Positions 28,847-38,259 are shown, numbered from the stretch's first letter. The stretch: 64,000 nt of DNA from Sthenelais limicola (GCA_942159475.1 OW804097.1:6105685-6169684), one strand, 5' to 3'. The notes: a model not told the origin generated them from the letters alone. Made by a program: numbers and translations.

Positions 28847-29250
28847 TGTAGTGATTCGCAGACTCTCGACAATAATAAACAAGTCAACAAGGCAACTCCT
28901 AGTCCGTCTGTTTATTACAGTTCTCTCAAGCGGCCCCTAGTCCGTATTCCCCGGACAGGGTAGTGTGTTTACTTACACAACACATCAAGGTGCATAAACA
29001 CGGTAAGAAGTATGGCAAGACATACAGTAAAGAGATACATAAGATAAGAATGTTATGGAATAGGTAAACAGAACGGATACTCTATGAGAGTAATAAGGTA
29101 AGAGTTGATATAAGAATATAAGGGTAAATGAGGCATTTAGTGACACACAAGGTATAAATGCAGAGGATCAAACGTAGATCCCTCTGTAGGAATATAAGAG
29201 TACTAACCCTTTATGGATTGTACCTAGAGGATTATAGTAGAACTACTACA
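28847..29250 (-). repeat. 5' LTR of the Ty3/gypsy element
   Basis: This 404-bp LTR has TG...CA ends and the ATAGG duplication just outside at 29251-29255. On the coding strand it carries a consensus splice donor GTAAGTA (about 28976-28970) and AATAAA near its end. Confidence 0.96.
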
Positions 29251-29262
29251 ATAGGCCTAGTA

Positions 29263-29503
29263 TATGGGTCAGATTTTCAGAAAATGTACAATTCGCAGCT
29301 GTACCCATTCACAAAATTCTGCAAATTTAGGCTGCAATTTGGTCGATACTAGGTAAATTCGAGTATATTCAGCATTGCATTGATTCTAGCAATCTGTTTG
29401 GTTAGGTTGAACTGAATTTTGAACTTTATTTTCGTCTCAAATTTGGGTTATTTGAAAAGATTGGCGAAGTTGAATTGTACATTTTCTGAAAATCTGACCC
29501 ATA
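29263..29503 (+). mobile_element. MITE copy 2, 241 bp
   Basis: It has the same length and orientation as the copy at 1600-1840, with TATGGGTCAGATTTTCAG at the left, its complement at the right, and TA on both sides. Confidence 0.87.
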
Positions 29504-30970
29504 TATAGCCCTAGGCTACATGAATCTCTTTGTTCGGGTTTGGTCAATGTGGCCATGGTTTTTTTAAGCAGGGGAAATCCCAGTTCCCTACTTGCCCCAA
29601 CTCCCATATAATACACATAAATACACATACCATTACACACCATATCCTATAACAGATAACAACTAAATGAATCAATCACGAATAATTTCACCCATTCTCC
29701 CAGTGTTACGTCAATGGTGCCCTACAGTGACATTGACATAATCCCTGTCCATTCCCCTGCTACCATTTAACACATTTTATTTGTTTAAAAATTAGAGGAA
29801 AATTTGTTTGCCATATTTAACCCTACAACGGTGAGGTGAATGTTAAATTCTGAGGAAAATATAGGAGGTAGGCCTATAGGCTAGCCTACATTTTGGCTAA
29901 ACAAATCGGCGGCCTACGTCTGGGTAGTAAAGTATGTAAAAGGAATAGCCTATAGAAATTTACCGCACATGCATGGGGGTATGATATAGGTATATAATTA
30001 TATGCATATGAAGCCAACCATATTTGAGAATTTTAGAAAAGAAATCGAACCTGTGTGGCCACCACTTTAATTTGTCATATGGAGCCAACTCTTCTGATGA
30101 TTTTGTTGGCCAATTTTACCGATAAATATAGCAATAGTATATCAGGGCTAATTCGATCTTGTTTCCAAAAGTGTGACATCAAAACTTAATGTAATAACAT
30201 AGAACACAGGGGTCGAATGGGCCTCTTTATAACATTGTTACGTTCATAACATGGTGACCATTGATATAGTAATTCTGGAAAATGTAATCCTCCCGCCTTG
30301 GTTAAATGTTTTATTATTAGTTTATATTGACGTTAGTCAATATTGATGATTTTGAGATATAATTTGAAAAGTTAATGAAGAAACAAAAGTGGACACGGTT
30401 ACAACCTTAACATATCAAACAAAAGGTTTATTTTTTAAGCAATTGGGATCCGTTTGAGGAAAATGAGTCATAAGTCGCAAAATATGGATTTTGATATATC
30501 ACCACAATATAGGCCTATTGTATTATTGGCCTATTGTAGCCTACTCGATAGGTCTTGCTAGTTTTCTTGTTAAGCTGTAGGCTAAAATAGGATTTAGTAG
30601 CCTACCATCATCAACTGTATATCTTGGATAGTTAGGTTATCCGAACTTATATATCTGAATCCATGTTACAACTGTTTGTCAAATGGTAAAAAAGATTCAA
30701 TATTCATATTCTTAAGTGTAATCACGCTTTAAATCATAAATGTTTTAATCATAACAATTTAACATTTCTAAGCCAGTAAAACAACATGTCACACATATGT
30801 ACATAAATATGACACACCTCATTGTGTCATATTTTTGTTTTAACACCTCCTTTCGCTCAAACATAGTAGTGGGGATGTGGTATCATTTTAAAGCTAATGG
30901 GAGTTATGAGTATGACAGATGGAATGAAAAAACGGTATTTTTAAAAGCACAGATCTTCCTCAAATGATTT
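29504..30970. other. Non-genic stretch with a 78-bp direct-repeat unit
   Basis: I see no exon. A segment at about 30368-30446 (starting aaaagttaatgaagaaacaa and ending tttttaagcaatt) recurs almost exactly at about 31713-31793, directly against the 5' boundary of LINE 2. Confidence 0.6.
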
Positions 30971-30984
30971 CTTTTCATTTAGAA

Positions 30985-31225
30985 TGAGTGAGTGAGTGAG
31001 TGAGTGAGATTGGTTGCTTTACGCCCTTATAGGGATAGAGAGAGACAGAGAGCCGGGAGAGAGAGATACAGAGAGCGGGGATTGAGAGGGACAGAGAGCG
31101 GGGATTGAGAGGGACAGAGAGCGGGGATAGAAAGATACAGAGAGTGGGGATAGAGAGATACAGAGAGCGGGGAAAGGGAGAGACAGAGAGCAGGGATAGA
31201 GAGAGACAGAGGGCGGGAATAACAT
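30985..31225 (+). repeat. (gagt)n microsatellite and ~24-bp gagagcgggga minisatellite
   Basis: A short (gagt)n tract at 30985-31008 is followed at 31035-31218 by about eight degenerate units of the type gggatagagagatacagagagc. Minus-strand open frames across it are repeat artefacts. Confidence 0.8.
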
Positions 31226-31239
31226 GGTCAGCGATGCAT

Positions 31240-31475
31240 GAAGCGACGGGACAGAAAAAAACAGTCACTGACTGATATTCCCATCGGCGCTACAGAAAAT
31301 CAGTCACTGACTGAGATTTCCAGGAAGGCACTGAGAAAAACCAGTGATGGTTGTTTTTTACCGAGGTGACTGATAATTATCAGTCACGCCCATTTGCGGC
31401 TGAAAATAATCAGTCATTGCTGGGGAAATATTTATATCTGACTGATAAAACGGGCGCGGGTCTATCAGTGTATAT
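31240..31475 (-). repeat. Second hairpin array (CAGTCACTGACTGA-type)
   Basis: Several short inverted repeats occur: cagtcactgactga twice, gaaaatCAGTCACTGACTGAG, and a perfect 22-bp palindrome at 31366-31387 with the half-site GTGACTGATAA. The right edge gggtctatcagtgtatatat is the complement of the left edge of the array at 8272. It is thus a diverged, inverted member of the same family. Confidence 0.65.
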
Positions 31476-31787
31476 ATATTACAGTTATTATCATGTCGCC
31501 AGTATTGACTTTGATTGGTTAGCGCCAAACACTCAATATCTGGAGGCCTATCATGTCTATACATGTACATACCTAAACAGATTACACAGACGGTATGTAT
31601 ATATGTTATCTAGCTCTAAATCAGTCAATATGTGTCATAGGATGTGGTGTTACTGTGATAAGTGTGACTTGAAACGATGACTTCTTGAAACATTTTTTTA
31701 TTCAAGTTATTGAAGAAAAGTTAATGAAGAAACAAAAGTGGACACGGTTACAACCTTAACATATCAAACAAAAGGTTTATTTTTTAA

Positions 31788-32834
31788 GCAATTAGGCCGC
31801 AGCATGAATTAGGCCAACAGAAAGAGGGTTTACTTGATGGTACGACTCACCTAATATTGGAAGAGGTGCCTGAAGGATGGGATAAATATCCTGAAAAAGG
31901 TACAAAGGAAAGTCATCAGAAAATAGAGAAAACAAAGTATTTTGTTAGAGATCTCTTGAACTCTGTTACTGGGATAAAATTAGAGGATGTTACGGAGGCC
32001 TACCGTGTGGGGCTCCCGAGGAAGGGAAAAACTCGGGCCATATACATTGAACTAGTAAGTCCGCAGATTAAGAAAACAGTTCTGAACAAATCTAAAGAGC
32101 TAAGAAGGAAGACGGGGATAGGTTTGTGGTTTAACAAATTTATCTTAGACCAGTCAGACAAAGATCATAGAATGCTGCTAGACTGTCACAAGCTATTAAG
32201 ATTGAAGAAAGTGCAAGCTGACCTAATTTTGGGCCACATCAAGATAGACAAGAAAGTCTACTCGCGTGAGGATCTTCACCACTTGCCCAAAGGGTGTCAA
32301 CCTTGTGATGTAGCCAACTTTCCAGTGGAGGGAGGGGGACTAGGGTTCCATGGCAATCATAGCCCGTTCTCTAACTTCTACAAGGTCAAATTAACCTACA
32401 AGCAGGAAACTTTCACCTCCGCCGAACAGGCGTATCAATGGGAAAAGGCCAAGTTCCTTGGTAAACATGAGGCCGCGCGGCAGATACGCGCCACCCACAG
32501 CCCCGCGCACGCCAAGGCCATAGGCGGCAAACTTGATTCGACAGTAGCTCCGCAGTTAATTTCCGGCTGGCATGACATTGATGAACAAATACTGGCAGAT
32601 ATAGTCAAAATAAAATTTACTAAAAACAAGGAACTGAATGAGATGTTAAAAGCACCAGAAAACACGAGGTTCTTTGAGATAACAAATTCTACCAAATGGG
32701 GAGTCGGGCGTTGGGTGCGCGGCGTACTCGTGGCAAATGGCGCACGAGTCCCACTCAAACCCAGGACCTTCACGGGAGAGAATAGGTTTGGGCGAATTCT
32801 TGACAGACTAAGGGAGGAGCTTCTCCGAGCCTAG
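31788..32834 (+). CDS. LINE 2 first ORF: L1-ORF1-like RRM/C-terminal core fused to a NADAR domain
   Basis: Numbered from the TTG at 31857, residues 1-145 resemble the RRM and C-terminal domain of LINE ORF1 RNA-binding proteins: a LILEEVPEG beta strand just upstream, YFVRDLLNSVTGI, VTEAYRVGLPRKGKTRAIYI, and DLILGHIKIDKKVYSREDL. Residues about 163-285 match the NADAR (YbiA-like) fold. The landmarks are SPFSNFY (169-175), TSAEQAYQWEKA (187-198), HSPAHAKAIG (214-223), the Trp of SGWHD (238), IKFTKNKEL (252-260) and KWGVG (280-284). Known NADAR proteins are N-glycosidases acting on ADP-ribose or phosphoribosyl-linked substrates, and some reverse guanosine ADP-ribosylation. Here it might remove ADP-ribose from element RNA, DNA or protein, which is inference. 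There is no ATG, so the N terminus is missing in this copy. Confidence 0.85.
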   Translation, partial: AIRPQHELGQQKEGLLDGTTHLILEEVPEGWDKYPEKGTKESHQKIEKTKYFVRDLLNSVTGIKLEDVTEAYRVGLPRKGKTRAIYIELVSPQIKKTVLNKSKELRRKTGIGLWFNKFILDQSDKDHRMLLDCHKLLRLKKVQADLILGHIKIDKKVYSREDLHHLPKGCQPCDVANFPVEGGGLGFHGNHSPFSNFYKVKLTYKQETFTSAEQAYQWEKAKFLGKHEAARQIRATHSPAHAKAIGGKLDSTVAPQLISGWHDIDEQILADIVKIKFTKNKELNEMLKAPENTRFFEITNSTKWGVGRWVRGVLVANGARVPLKPRTFTGENRFGRILDRLREELLRA

Positions 32835-32891
32835 TTGAATCGTGAAGATTGAGTAGATACTGAACCAGTCAAGGTAAAGATTATACCCACA

Positions 32892-33617
32892 ATGGACCAA
32901 AACAGGAAAGAATTACTTATTTTGTGTGATTCGCGCGGAGCTGGACTAAGGCAAGTGTTAAACAACAAAGCGCCCGACCTCGACCTTGATGTTTATGTAC
33001 AATCGGGTGCAGGGACCCTTGACATGATTAGGGGGGCAAGAAACTTGCTCATGTTATATAGGCCGTACTGTGTGATGATACTGTCCGGCATTTGCAATAT
33101 CACCATGAAAGATCGCCAATCGAAGGAGGTAATGCTCAGATATCATAGTGAAGTGGAAATAGATACAGCAGCACGAGACGATATGGAGTCTGCGGTAAGG
33201 CTCATTGGGGAGATGCTCCCAGTAAATCTAACACCCGTGCCGAAGATTATTTTTGGCACGACGGTTGGGTTAGATTTAATAGTCTACAACAGACACAACT
33301 CACGTCATAACTGGAGGCTCAGACGGCTACTCACACCAGAAAAAGAAATGGCGATTGGTGAGGACCAGGAAATGTTGAATCGCCAGGTAGTGTCATATAA
33401 TAATTGCGTCAAAAAGTTCTGCAAGGAAAACGGAGTACCTTCACCGTACATCGGCCCATTAATCCATCCGCATAGGGCATCCCGTGTACACAAAACAACT
33501 AAGAGGGTCTTCTACTCCAACTACTACCATTTACTATCCGAAGACGGATGTCACCTGACATCTGAACTAAAGGACAAAGTAGCTGAAGCGGTTTTGGCGG
33601 CCTACAGTAAAATATGA
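32892..33617 (+). CDS. LINE 2 second ORF: SGNH/GDSL-type hydrolase (241 codons)
   Basis: The protein begins with LLILCDSRGAGL, a block I motif with the candidate nucleophile Ser in DSRG. It continues with VYVQSGAGT, the block-III-like MILSGICNITMKD, and a C-terminal block V, LSEDGCHLT, with the Asp-x-x-His pair. It is homologous to the truncated ORF at 6314-6934. It starts 57 bp after the NADAR ORF, in the same frame but past stops, so it needs its own initiation. SGNH/esterase ORF1 proteins are established in CR1-type LINEs. The substrate is unknown. Confidence 0.75.
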   Translation: MDQNRKELLILCDSRGAGLRQVLNNKAPDLDLDVYVQSGAGTLDMIRGARNLLMLYRPYCVMILSGICNITMKDRQSKEVMLRYHSEVEIDTAARDDMESAVRLIGEMLPVNLTPVPKIIFGTTVGLDLIVYNRHNSRHNWRLRRLLTPEKEMAIGEDQEMLNRQVVSYNNCVKKFCKENGVPSPYIGPLIHPHRASRVHKTTKRVFYSNYYHLLSEDGCHLTSELKDKVAEAVLAAYSKI

Positions 33618-34524
33618 GTGCTGAACAGACTTTCAATGACCTTGCCTTTGGTTTTTCCTAGTAGAGACAGGTGCTCACTCGAACCCGACGTTGAAAGGTA
33701 GACCTAGAGGTTGGGGTGCATTGAATGCGTCGAAGGATACATATATTATACACTAATAAGGGTGAAGTTATTGGAGTTATGGAAATCGCCGGACACTATA
33801 CTATACTATACTATACTATACTAAAGTGGAGATATTGTTATTGAGTGATTACTAGTCAAATAACAGGGTTGATTTTGTGTTGACTGGATCAAGATACGAG
33901 GGTAAAACTGCACAAATTTAATTAAATTAGTTTAATCTATTTGGTGCATAAACTGAGCCGTGTGAGTGAAGATATCAAATTGTGTGTAAATGAACACAAA
34001 ATAATTCATTTTAACTGTGATAGTAAATCAATGATATTGTGAAACTGGAAAAGTGCACTGTGAAAATGTGGAAGATCTGAGGGGTACCATAATAGAGACA
34101 GGTGCTCACACGAACCCGATATCGAAATGGAACTCCTCAGTGACCCCTAATATTTCTTCATAGCAATCCATTCCGATAACAATAGTAGATTTCGTACCAA
34201 AAATATCCTATGTAAAATTTGGAAGCTAAACAAGTGTTGGACACTAAATGGACTAGTACTATAAATAAATTCTATGAAGTGATCCTTCCAAAATTCCCCT
34301 AGATGTGCACATTGATATATCGTTATATTGTAGTATATTGTATGTGACAAATATGTTACTGTTTAAGAAATGTTTGGTATGGGCTTCCTTTGCTTGTTTG
34401 GGAGCCTGTTATTTTAGCCGTTTTTGTGAAGCTAGAACTCTGAATGTTTTAGCAATGTGCCTAATAAATGAGGCGAATAATGAACCACCCGTATGGATGG
34501 TTATGGTAACTACAAGAATAGAAA
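33618..34524 (+). other. LINE 2 inter-ORF spacer with a duplicated 28-bp motif
   Basis: There is no coding sequence here. A motif starting TAGAGACAGGTGCTCAC and ending CGAACCCGA occurs at 33662-33689 and again at 34093-34120, 431 bp apart, with one or two differences. A (ctata)n tract lies at about 33798-33821. Conservation of only this motif suggests a functional RNA or DNA signal or a relict duplication. Confidence 0.55.
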
Positions 34525-37422
34525 ATGGCTAAAAAAAGTATAGTTCTTGAATTGGAGGCCTTTAGTAAACTAAAAGGCTTGAAAGTAACTTCATGGAACA
34601 TCAGAAGTTTACTACAAAAAATTGAACAAGTGGATCAATTTATTAAGGAGACAAAGCCGCATGTATTATCGTTTCAAGAAACGTGGCTGACAAAGAATTG
34701 TAGTAATGATAAATTGGCAGTTCAAGGTTATAATACTGTCAGACTAGATAGGGTTAAGAAGCGGAAAGGAGGAGGACTTTTCACCTATGTACATGATTCA
34801 CTTGATATTGTTGACTTGTTTGGGGATTTAGAAATCTCAAATGAACACCTAGAAGTTCAGATATTTGGTATTTCAAAGAAGTATATGAAGGATAAGATAT
34901 GTTTGAACGTCTACAGACCACCCCAGGGGGGATTGACTCAAGCCATTGACCATTTAGATAATATACTGAGTAACTTGGATTCTACTAAAGAAATCATTAT
35001 TATGGGGGACTTTAATTATGACGATGACAATATAGTTAATGGTACAACAACAGGTGCTGATAAATTCCGGACATTACTAAGTAAATTCAATTTACAACAA
35101 ATTATTAAGACACATACGAGAATAAGTAGATCAGCATCCACTACGATTGACCATATTTACACGAATGGGAAGTGGATTAACGAAAATGGTACAATAAATA
35201 TTAATTTAAGTGACCATTTGCCAGTTTTTATGCAGATAAAAAAAGAAAGAAACAGTTACAGTATAGAATCTTTTGAAGCGAGGGACACAAGAGCGTTGGA
35301 TGTTAAAATACTTAAGGAAATCCTGAGGGATTTAAATTGGGAAGAATTATATTCGACGAAAGAGGTTAATAGAGCCTGGGATATCATTATGTCTAACATT
35401 AATCGTTACGTAGACAGGATGTGCCCGGTCAGGAAGTTTAAAAATGTAAGAGTCACCCCTGGGTGGTATGACGAAACTATTATCCAGGCTAGTAAAGCCA
35501 GGGACAAGGCTTTTAGAGCTGCTAAAAAATCAAACAGTGAAGAAGACTGGGAAAAGGCCAGAGCGTTGAGAGTAAAAGTAAATTCTGAGGTAAAAAAGGC
35601 TAAAGATAAATATATTAAGGAACAAATTTTAGATAAGAAAGATGATCCGCATAAGTTCTGGGAGGTTCTAAAACCTTTAATAGCGACTAATAGTAAAAAT
35701 AACGTTGATATAAAGATTTCTTCAGGAGACGGTGGGAAAAAAACGGGTATTGAGGCAGCTGAGGTCATTAATAACTTTTTTGTAGGTATAGGACCGGAAT
35801 TAGCGGGGAATATTACGGATAATGATGAAATAAGGATAGACAGGGAAAGAATTTACAATGAAAATGTATTAGAGGAAAATTTTGAATTCAGGAAGATTAA
35901 TGAATTAGATATTGAACTAGCGTTAAAAAAGATTAGTAATTATAAAGCCTCAGGTATAAAACTTATGCCTACCAGGATTTTGAAGCACTGTTTGATAGCT
36001 CTTAAGAGTCAGTTAGTTTACCTGTTTAATCTCTCCATCGATAATGCGGATGTTCCAAGGGACTTTAAGCAAGCAAATGTCACGCCATTGTTTAAAGAAG
36101 GTGATAGAGGAGATCCAAGTAATTATAGACCTATATCTTGTGTTAAGTTACCGGCTAAGATTTTGGAAATTTGTATTCAAAAACAGCTAGCTCAATATTT
36201 AGAGAGTAATAATATGTTATGCGAATGTCAATTTGGCTTTAGGGGGGGAAGGTCCATAAATAATGCACTTGACAGATTATTGGGAAAGGTTTATACACAC
36301 CTGAATAATAAGAAAGCCACTGATTTGATCTTTTTAGACTTTAAGAAAGCGTTTGATACGGTTAACCACCGTATCTTACTATCAAAATTAAAAAAATATG
36401 GAGTAAGTGGGAAGTCACATAGCTGGTTTACTAATTACCTTAATGAAAGGACACAAAGAGTTTTGGTGGGGAACGATCTTTCCTCCCTAAAGCCTGTAAC
36501 TTGCGGCGTACCTCAAGGTACCAGTTTAGGGCCGCTGATGTTTATTATATATATTAATGATTTATTTAAAGTGGTTGAAAAGTGTGATATACAACTTTTC
36601 GCCGACGACACGGTTTTATATAAAGAAAGAGTATTAGGGGAGGGTAGAAATGAAGATTTACAAACAGATTTGAATAACATTGTTCATTGGTGTGCGGTGA
36701 ATAAAATCTCTCTAAATATAAAAAAATGTAAAAACTTAACGATAAGGTCAAGAAAGGACTCCAACAATATAGTAAACTATAGTATTGGGGATCAAGTGTT
36801 AGAAAATGTCTCAAGCTATAAGTTCCTTGGAATGGAAATCGATGAGAAAGTAGATTTTAAAGTGTTTTTAAGGAAGAAGGTGTTTACAGTTAGATCGAAA
36901 ATACATGCTCTATCTAAGCTTTATAATATATGTGATAGAAATACACTCCTCTTATTGTATAAGACTATGATTCTACCCATTATCGATTATGGGGATTTAT
37001 TTTATGGCTCGTCGACGCAATTACAGCTTCAGAAATTACAAACACTTCAAAATTCGGCATTTAAGATTATTTTAAAATTACCCAAATTAGCTGACACAAA
37101 AGGGATTCATAAAACACTGAATCTCCCTACTTTAACAACACGAAGGAATAGTCATCTCCTTGATCTAGCATTTATGAGGTCGAGGGATGAGGAAATGGTA
37201 GATAATAGGAAAATTAATCTGAGGAGATTAGCAAAAGGAAAGAAGTTAATTGTGCCACAGCCAAGAAATGAATTATTTAGAAAATCATATGTCTATGTAT
37301 TGACGACTCTTTGGAACGGCCTCTCGGATGACGTCCAAGAAACTAAAACTAGAGTTAAATTTAGGTCGTATCTTAGAACGACTTATTTGAGTGAATACGA
37401 CGAGTACTTATCGTCTGATTAG
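34525..37422 (+). CDS. LINE 2 ORF2: AP endonuclease and reverse transcriptase, intact (965 codons)
   Basis: The APE endonuclease (about 20-240) shows SWNIRSL (Asn25), QETWL (Glu52), NVYRPPQGG near 128, GDFN at 161-164, TIDHIYTN near 207 and SDHLPVF near 229. The RT (about 450-780) shows YRPISC near 534, FLDFKKAFD (Asp605), CGVPQGTSLGP near 660 and the FADD active site at 692-695. A C-terminal region with TMILPIIDYGDLFY follows. No frameshift or stop interrupts it, unlike LINE 1. Its length is normal for CR1/L2-like ORF2. It nicks target DNA and primes cDNA on the element RNA. Confidence 0.95.
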   Translation: MAKKSIVLELEAFSKLKGLKVTSWNIRSLLQKIEQVDQFIKETKPHVLSFQETWLTKNCSNDKLAVQGYNTVRLDRVKKRKGGGLFTYVHDSLDIVDLFGDLEISNEHLEVQIFGISKKYMKDKICLNVYRPPQGGLTQAIDHLDNILSNLDSTKEIIIMGDFNYDDDNIVNGTTTGADKFRTLLSKFNLQQIIKTHTRISRSASTTIDHIYTNGKWINENGTININLSDHLPVFMQIKKERNSYSIESFEARDTRALDVKILKEILRDLNWEELYSTKEVNRAWDIIMSNINRYVDRMCPVRKFKNVRVTPGWYDETIIQASKARDKAFRAAKKSNSEEDWEKARALRVKVNSEVKKAKDKYIKEQILDKKDDPHKFWEVLKPLIATNSKNNVDIKISSGDGGKKTGIEAAEVINNFFVGIGPELAGNITDNDEIRIDRERIYNENVLEENFEFRKINELDIELALKKISNYKASGIKLMPTRILKHCLIALKSQLVYLFNLSIDNADVPRDFKQANVTPLFKEGDRGDPSNYRPISCVKLPAKILEICIQKQLAQYLESNNMLCECQFGFRGGRSINNALDRLLGKVYTHLNNKKATDLIFLDFKKAFDTVNHRILLSKLKKYGVSGKSHSWFTNYLNERTQRVLVGNDLSSLKPVTCGVPQGTSLGPLMFIIYINDLFKVVEKCDIQLFADDTVLYKERVLGEGRNEDLQTDLNNIVHWCAVNKISLNIKKCKNLTIRSRKDSNNIVNYSIGDQVLENVSSYKFLGMEIDEKVDFKVFLRKKVFTVRSKIHALSKLYNICDRNTLLLLYKTMILPIIDYGDLFYGSSTQLQLQKLQTLQNSAFKIILKLPKLADTKGIHKTLNLPTLTTRRNSHLLDLAFMRSRDEEMVDNRKINLRRLAKGKKLIVPQPRNELFRKSYVYVLTTLWNGLSDDVQETKTRVKFRSYLRTTYLSEYDEYLSSD

Positions 37423-37540
37423 GGAGAGAGTAATAAAGCAAAAGTCTGTTGTATATTACCAAGTTATAACAGGAGCAAAAGAGGTGTTTATTGAAATAGA
37501 CACAAAACTATAAAAGGCATGTAAGCCCTTGTTGTATGGT

Positions 37541-38259
37541 CGCTACATCGGCAATCTCTGATTGTTTTACGCTGGAAATTATTTCCATGATTGAATTATT
37601 TTAAAACTGTTATTTGTATGTTGCTGGGATTGACAATTAATGAATTGGGGAGGTAAAGAAGGGCGGCTCATCTTATGAATCAGTATTACAAAACCGACTG
37701 GACATTGACATTGAACTTTTGAAAACTCTTAATTAAAAAAGTCGGATAGATTCACACGAACACTTATAAGATTAACTATTTAATTACATGAGCCTTTAAA
37801 TTCCATTGTAATTGGGGTTAATAACGTATATTGTACTCAATTCTGGTAAATTACTAAGCATCGCGATATCTAGTTAAATCGACTAACTAATATTAAGTAT
37901 AAGGATCCACCTGGAAGACCTCCCAGGAGAGGTAGGCATCCTCTTCTGAAATGATGTAATGTGATGATTCAGAATAAAAATATGATATATATATATATTA
38001 ACATTTTTAACGATTAGATAGAACTGAAGGAGAGGTTAGAAATGATGATTTAATGTTTTGATCACTGTACTTCAAATCCAACAAAGCAGCTGCAGTAGTT
38101 CTTAACCATTCTTTATGCTACGACTTGGAAATAATAAGAAAATCGCCATTGCTGTTCGTCACATGCAGGTGTCAATGTCCCAATTTATTTTTAATAATAT
38201 TTAAGCCTATGAGTATGTTGTATTTATATGTGTGTCGATTGTTTACTTATTTACTGGTC
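37541..38259. other. Non-genic AT-rich stretch
   Basis: I see no exon. A (ta)n tract lies near 37985. It may contain flanking sequence or the residual 3' UTR of LINE 2. Confidence 0.5.

Larger units (their letters stand above)
18045..29250 (-). mobile_element. Complete Ty3/gypsy-type LTR retrotransposon, 11.2 kb
   Basis: Both ends are 404-bp LTRs (28847-29250 is the 5' LTR and 18045-18448 the 3' LTR). Perfect 5-bp ATAGG target duplications flank them at 18040-18044 and 29251-29255. The order on the minus strand is LTR, PBS, gag, pol (PR-RT-RNaseH-IN), a 1.1-kb spacer, ORF3, polypurine tract and LTR. The PR-RT-RH-IN order defines Ty3/gypsy. The three long ORFs are intact and the LTRs differ at only three clustered positions by eye, so insertion was recent. 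It landed directly beside MITE copy 2. Confidence 0.96.
31788..37540 (+). mobile_element. LINE 2: non-LTR retrotransposon with NADAR, SGNH hydrolase and EN-RT ORFs
   Basis: Three ORFs lie in order on the plus strand: RRM-like plus NADAR (open from 31788 to 32834), SGNH hydrolase (32892-33617), a 0.9-kb spacer, and endonuclease-RT (34525-37422, intact). The EN and RT motifs place it near CR1/L2. The first ORF has no ATG before its RRM-like core, and the frame begins just after a 78-bp repeat shared with 30368-30446. The 5' end is therefore probably truncated at about 31794. The 3' border is uncertain. An AATAAA lies at about 37432 and no clear poly(A) or target duplication was found. Confidence 0.85.

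Noticed and set aside
22539..28963. Many 60-160 codon plus-strand ORFs across gag and pol
   Set aside because: They are antisense shadows of the long minus-strand coding frames.
30975..31268. 97-codon minus-strand ORF with Leu/Ser/Pro repeats
   Set aside because: It is a translation of the gagagcgggga minisatellite.
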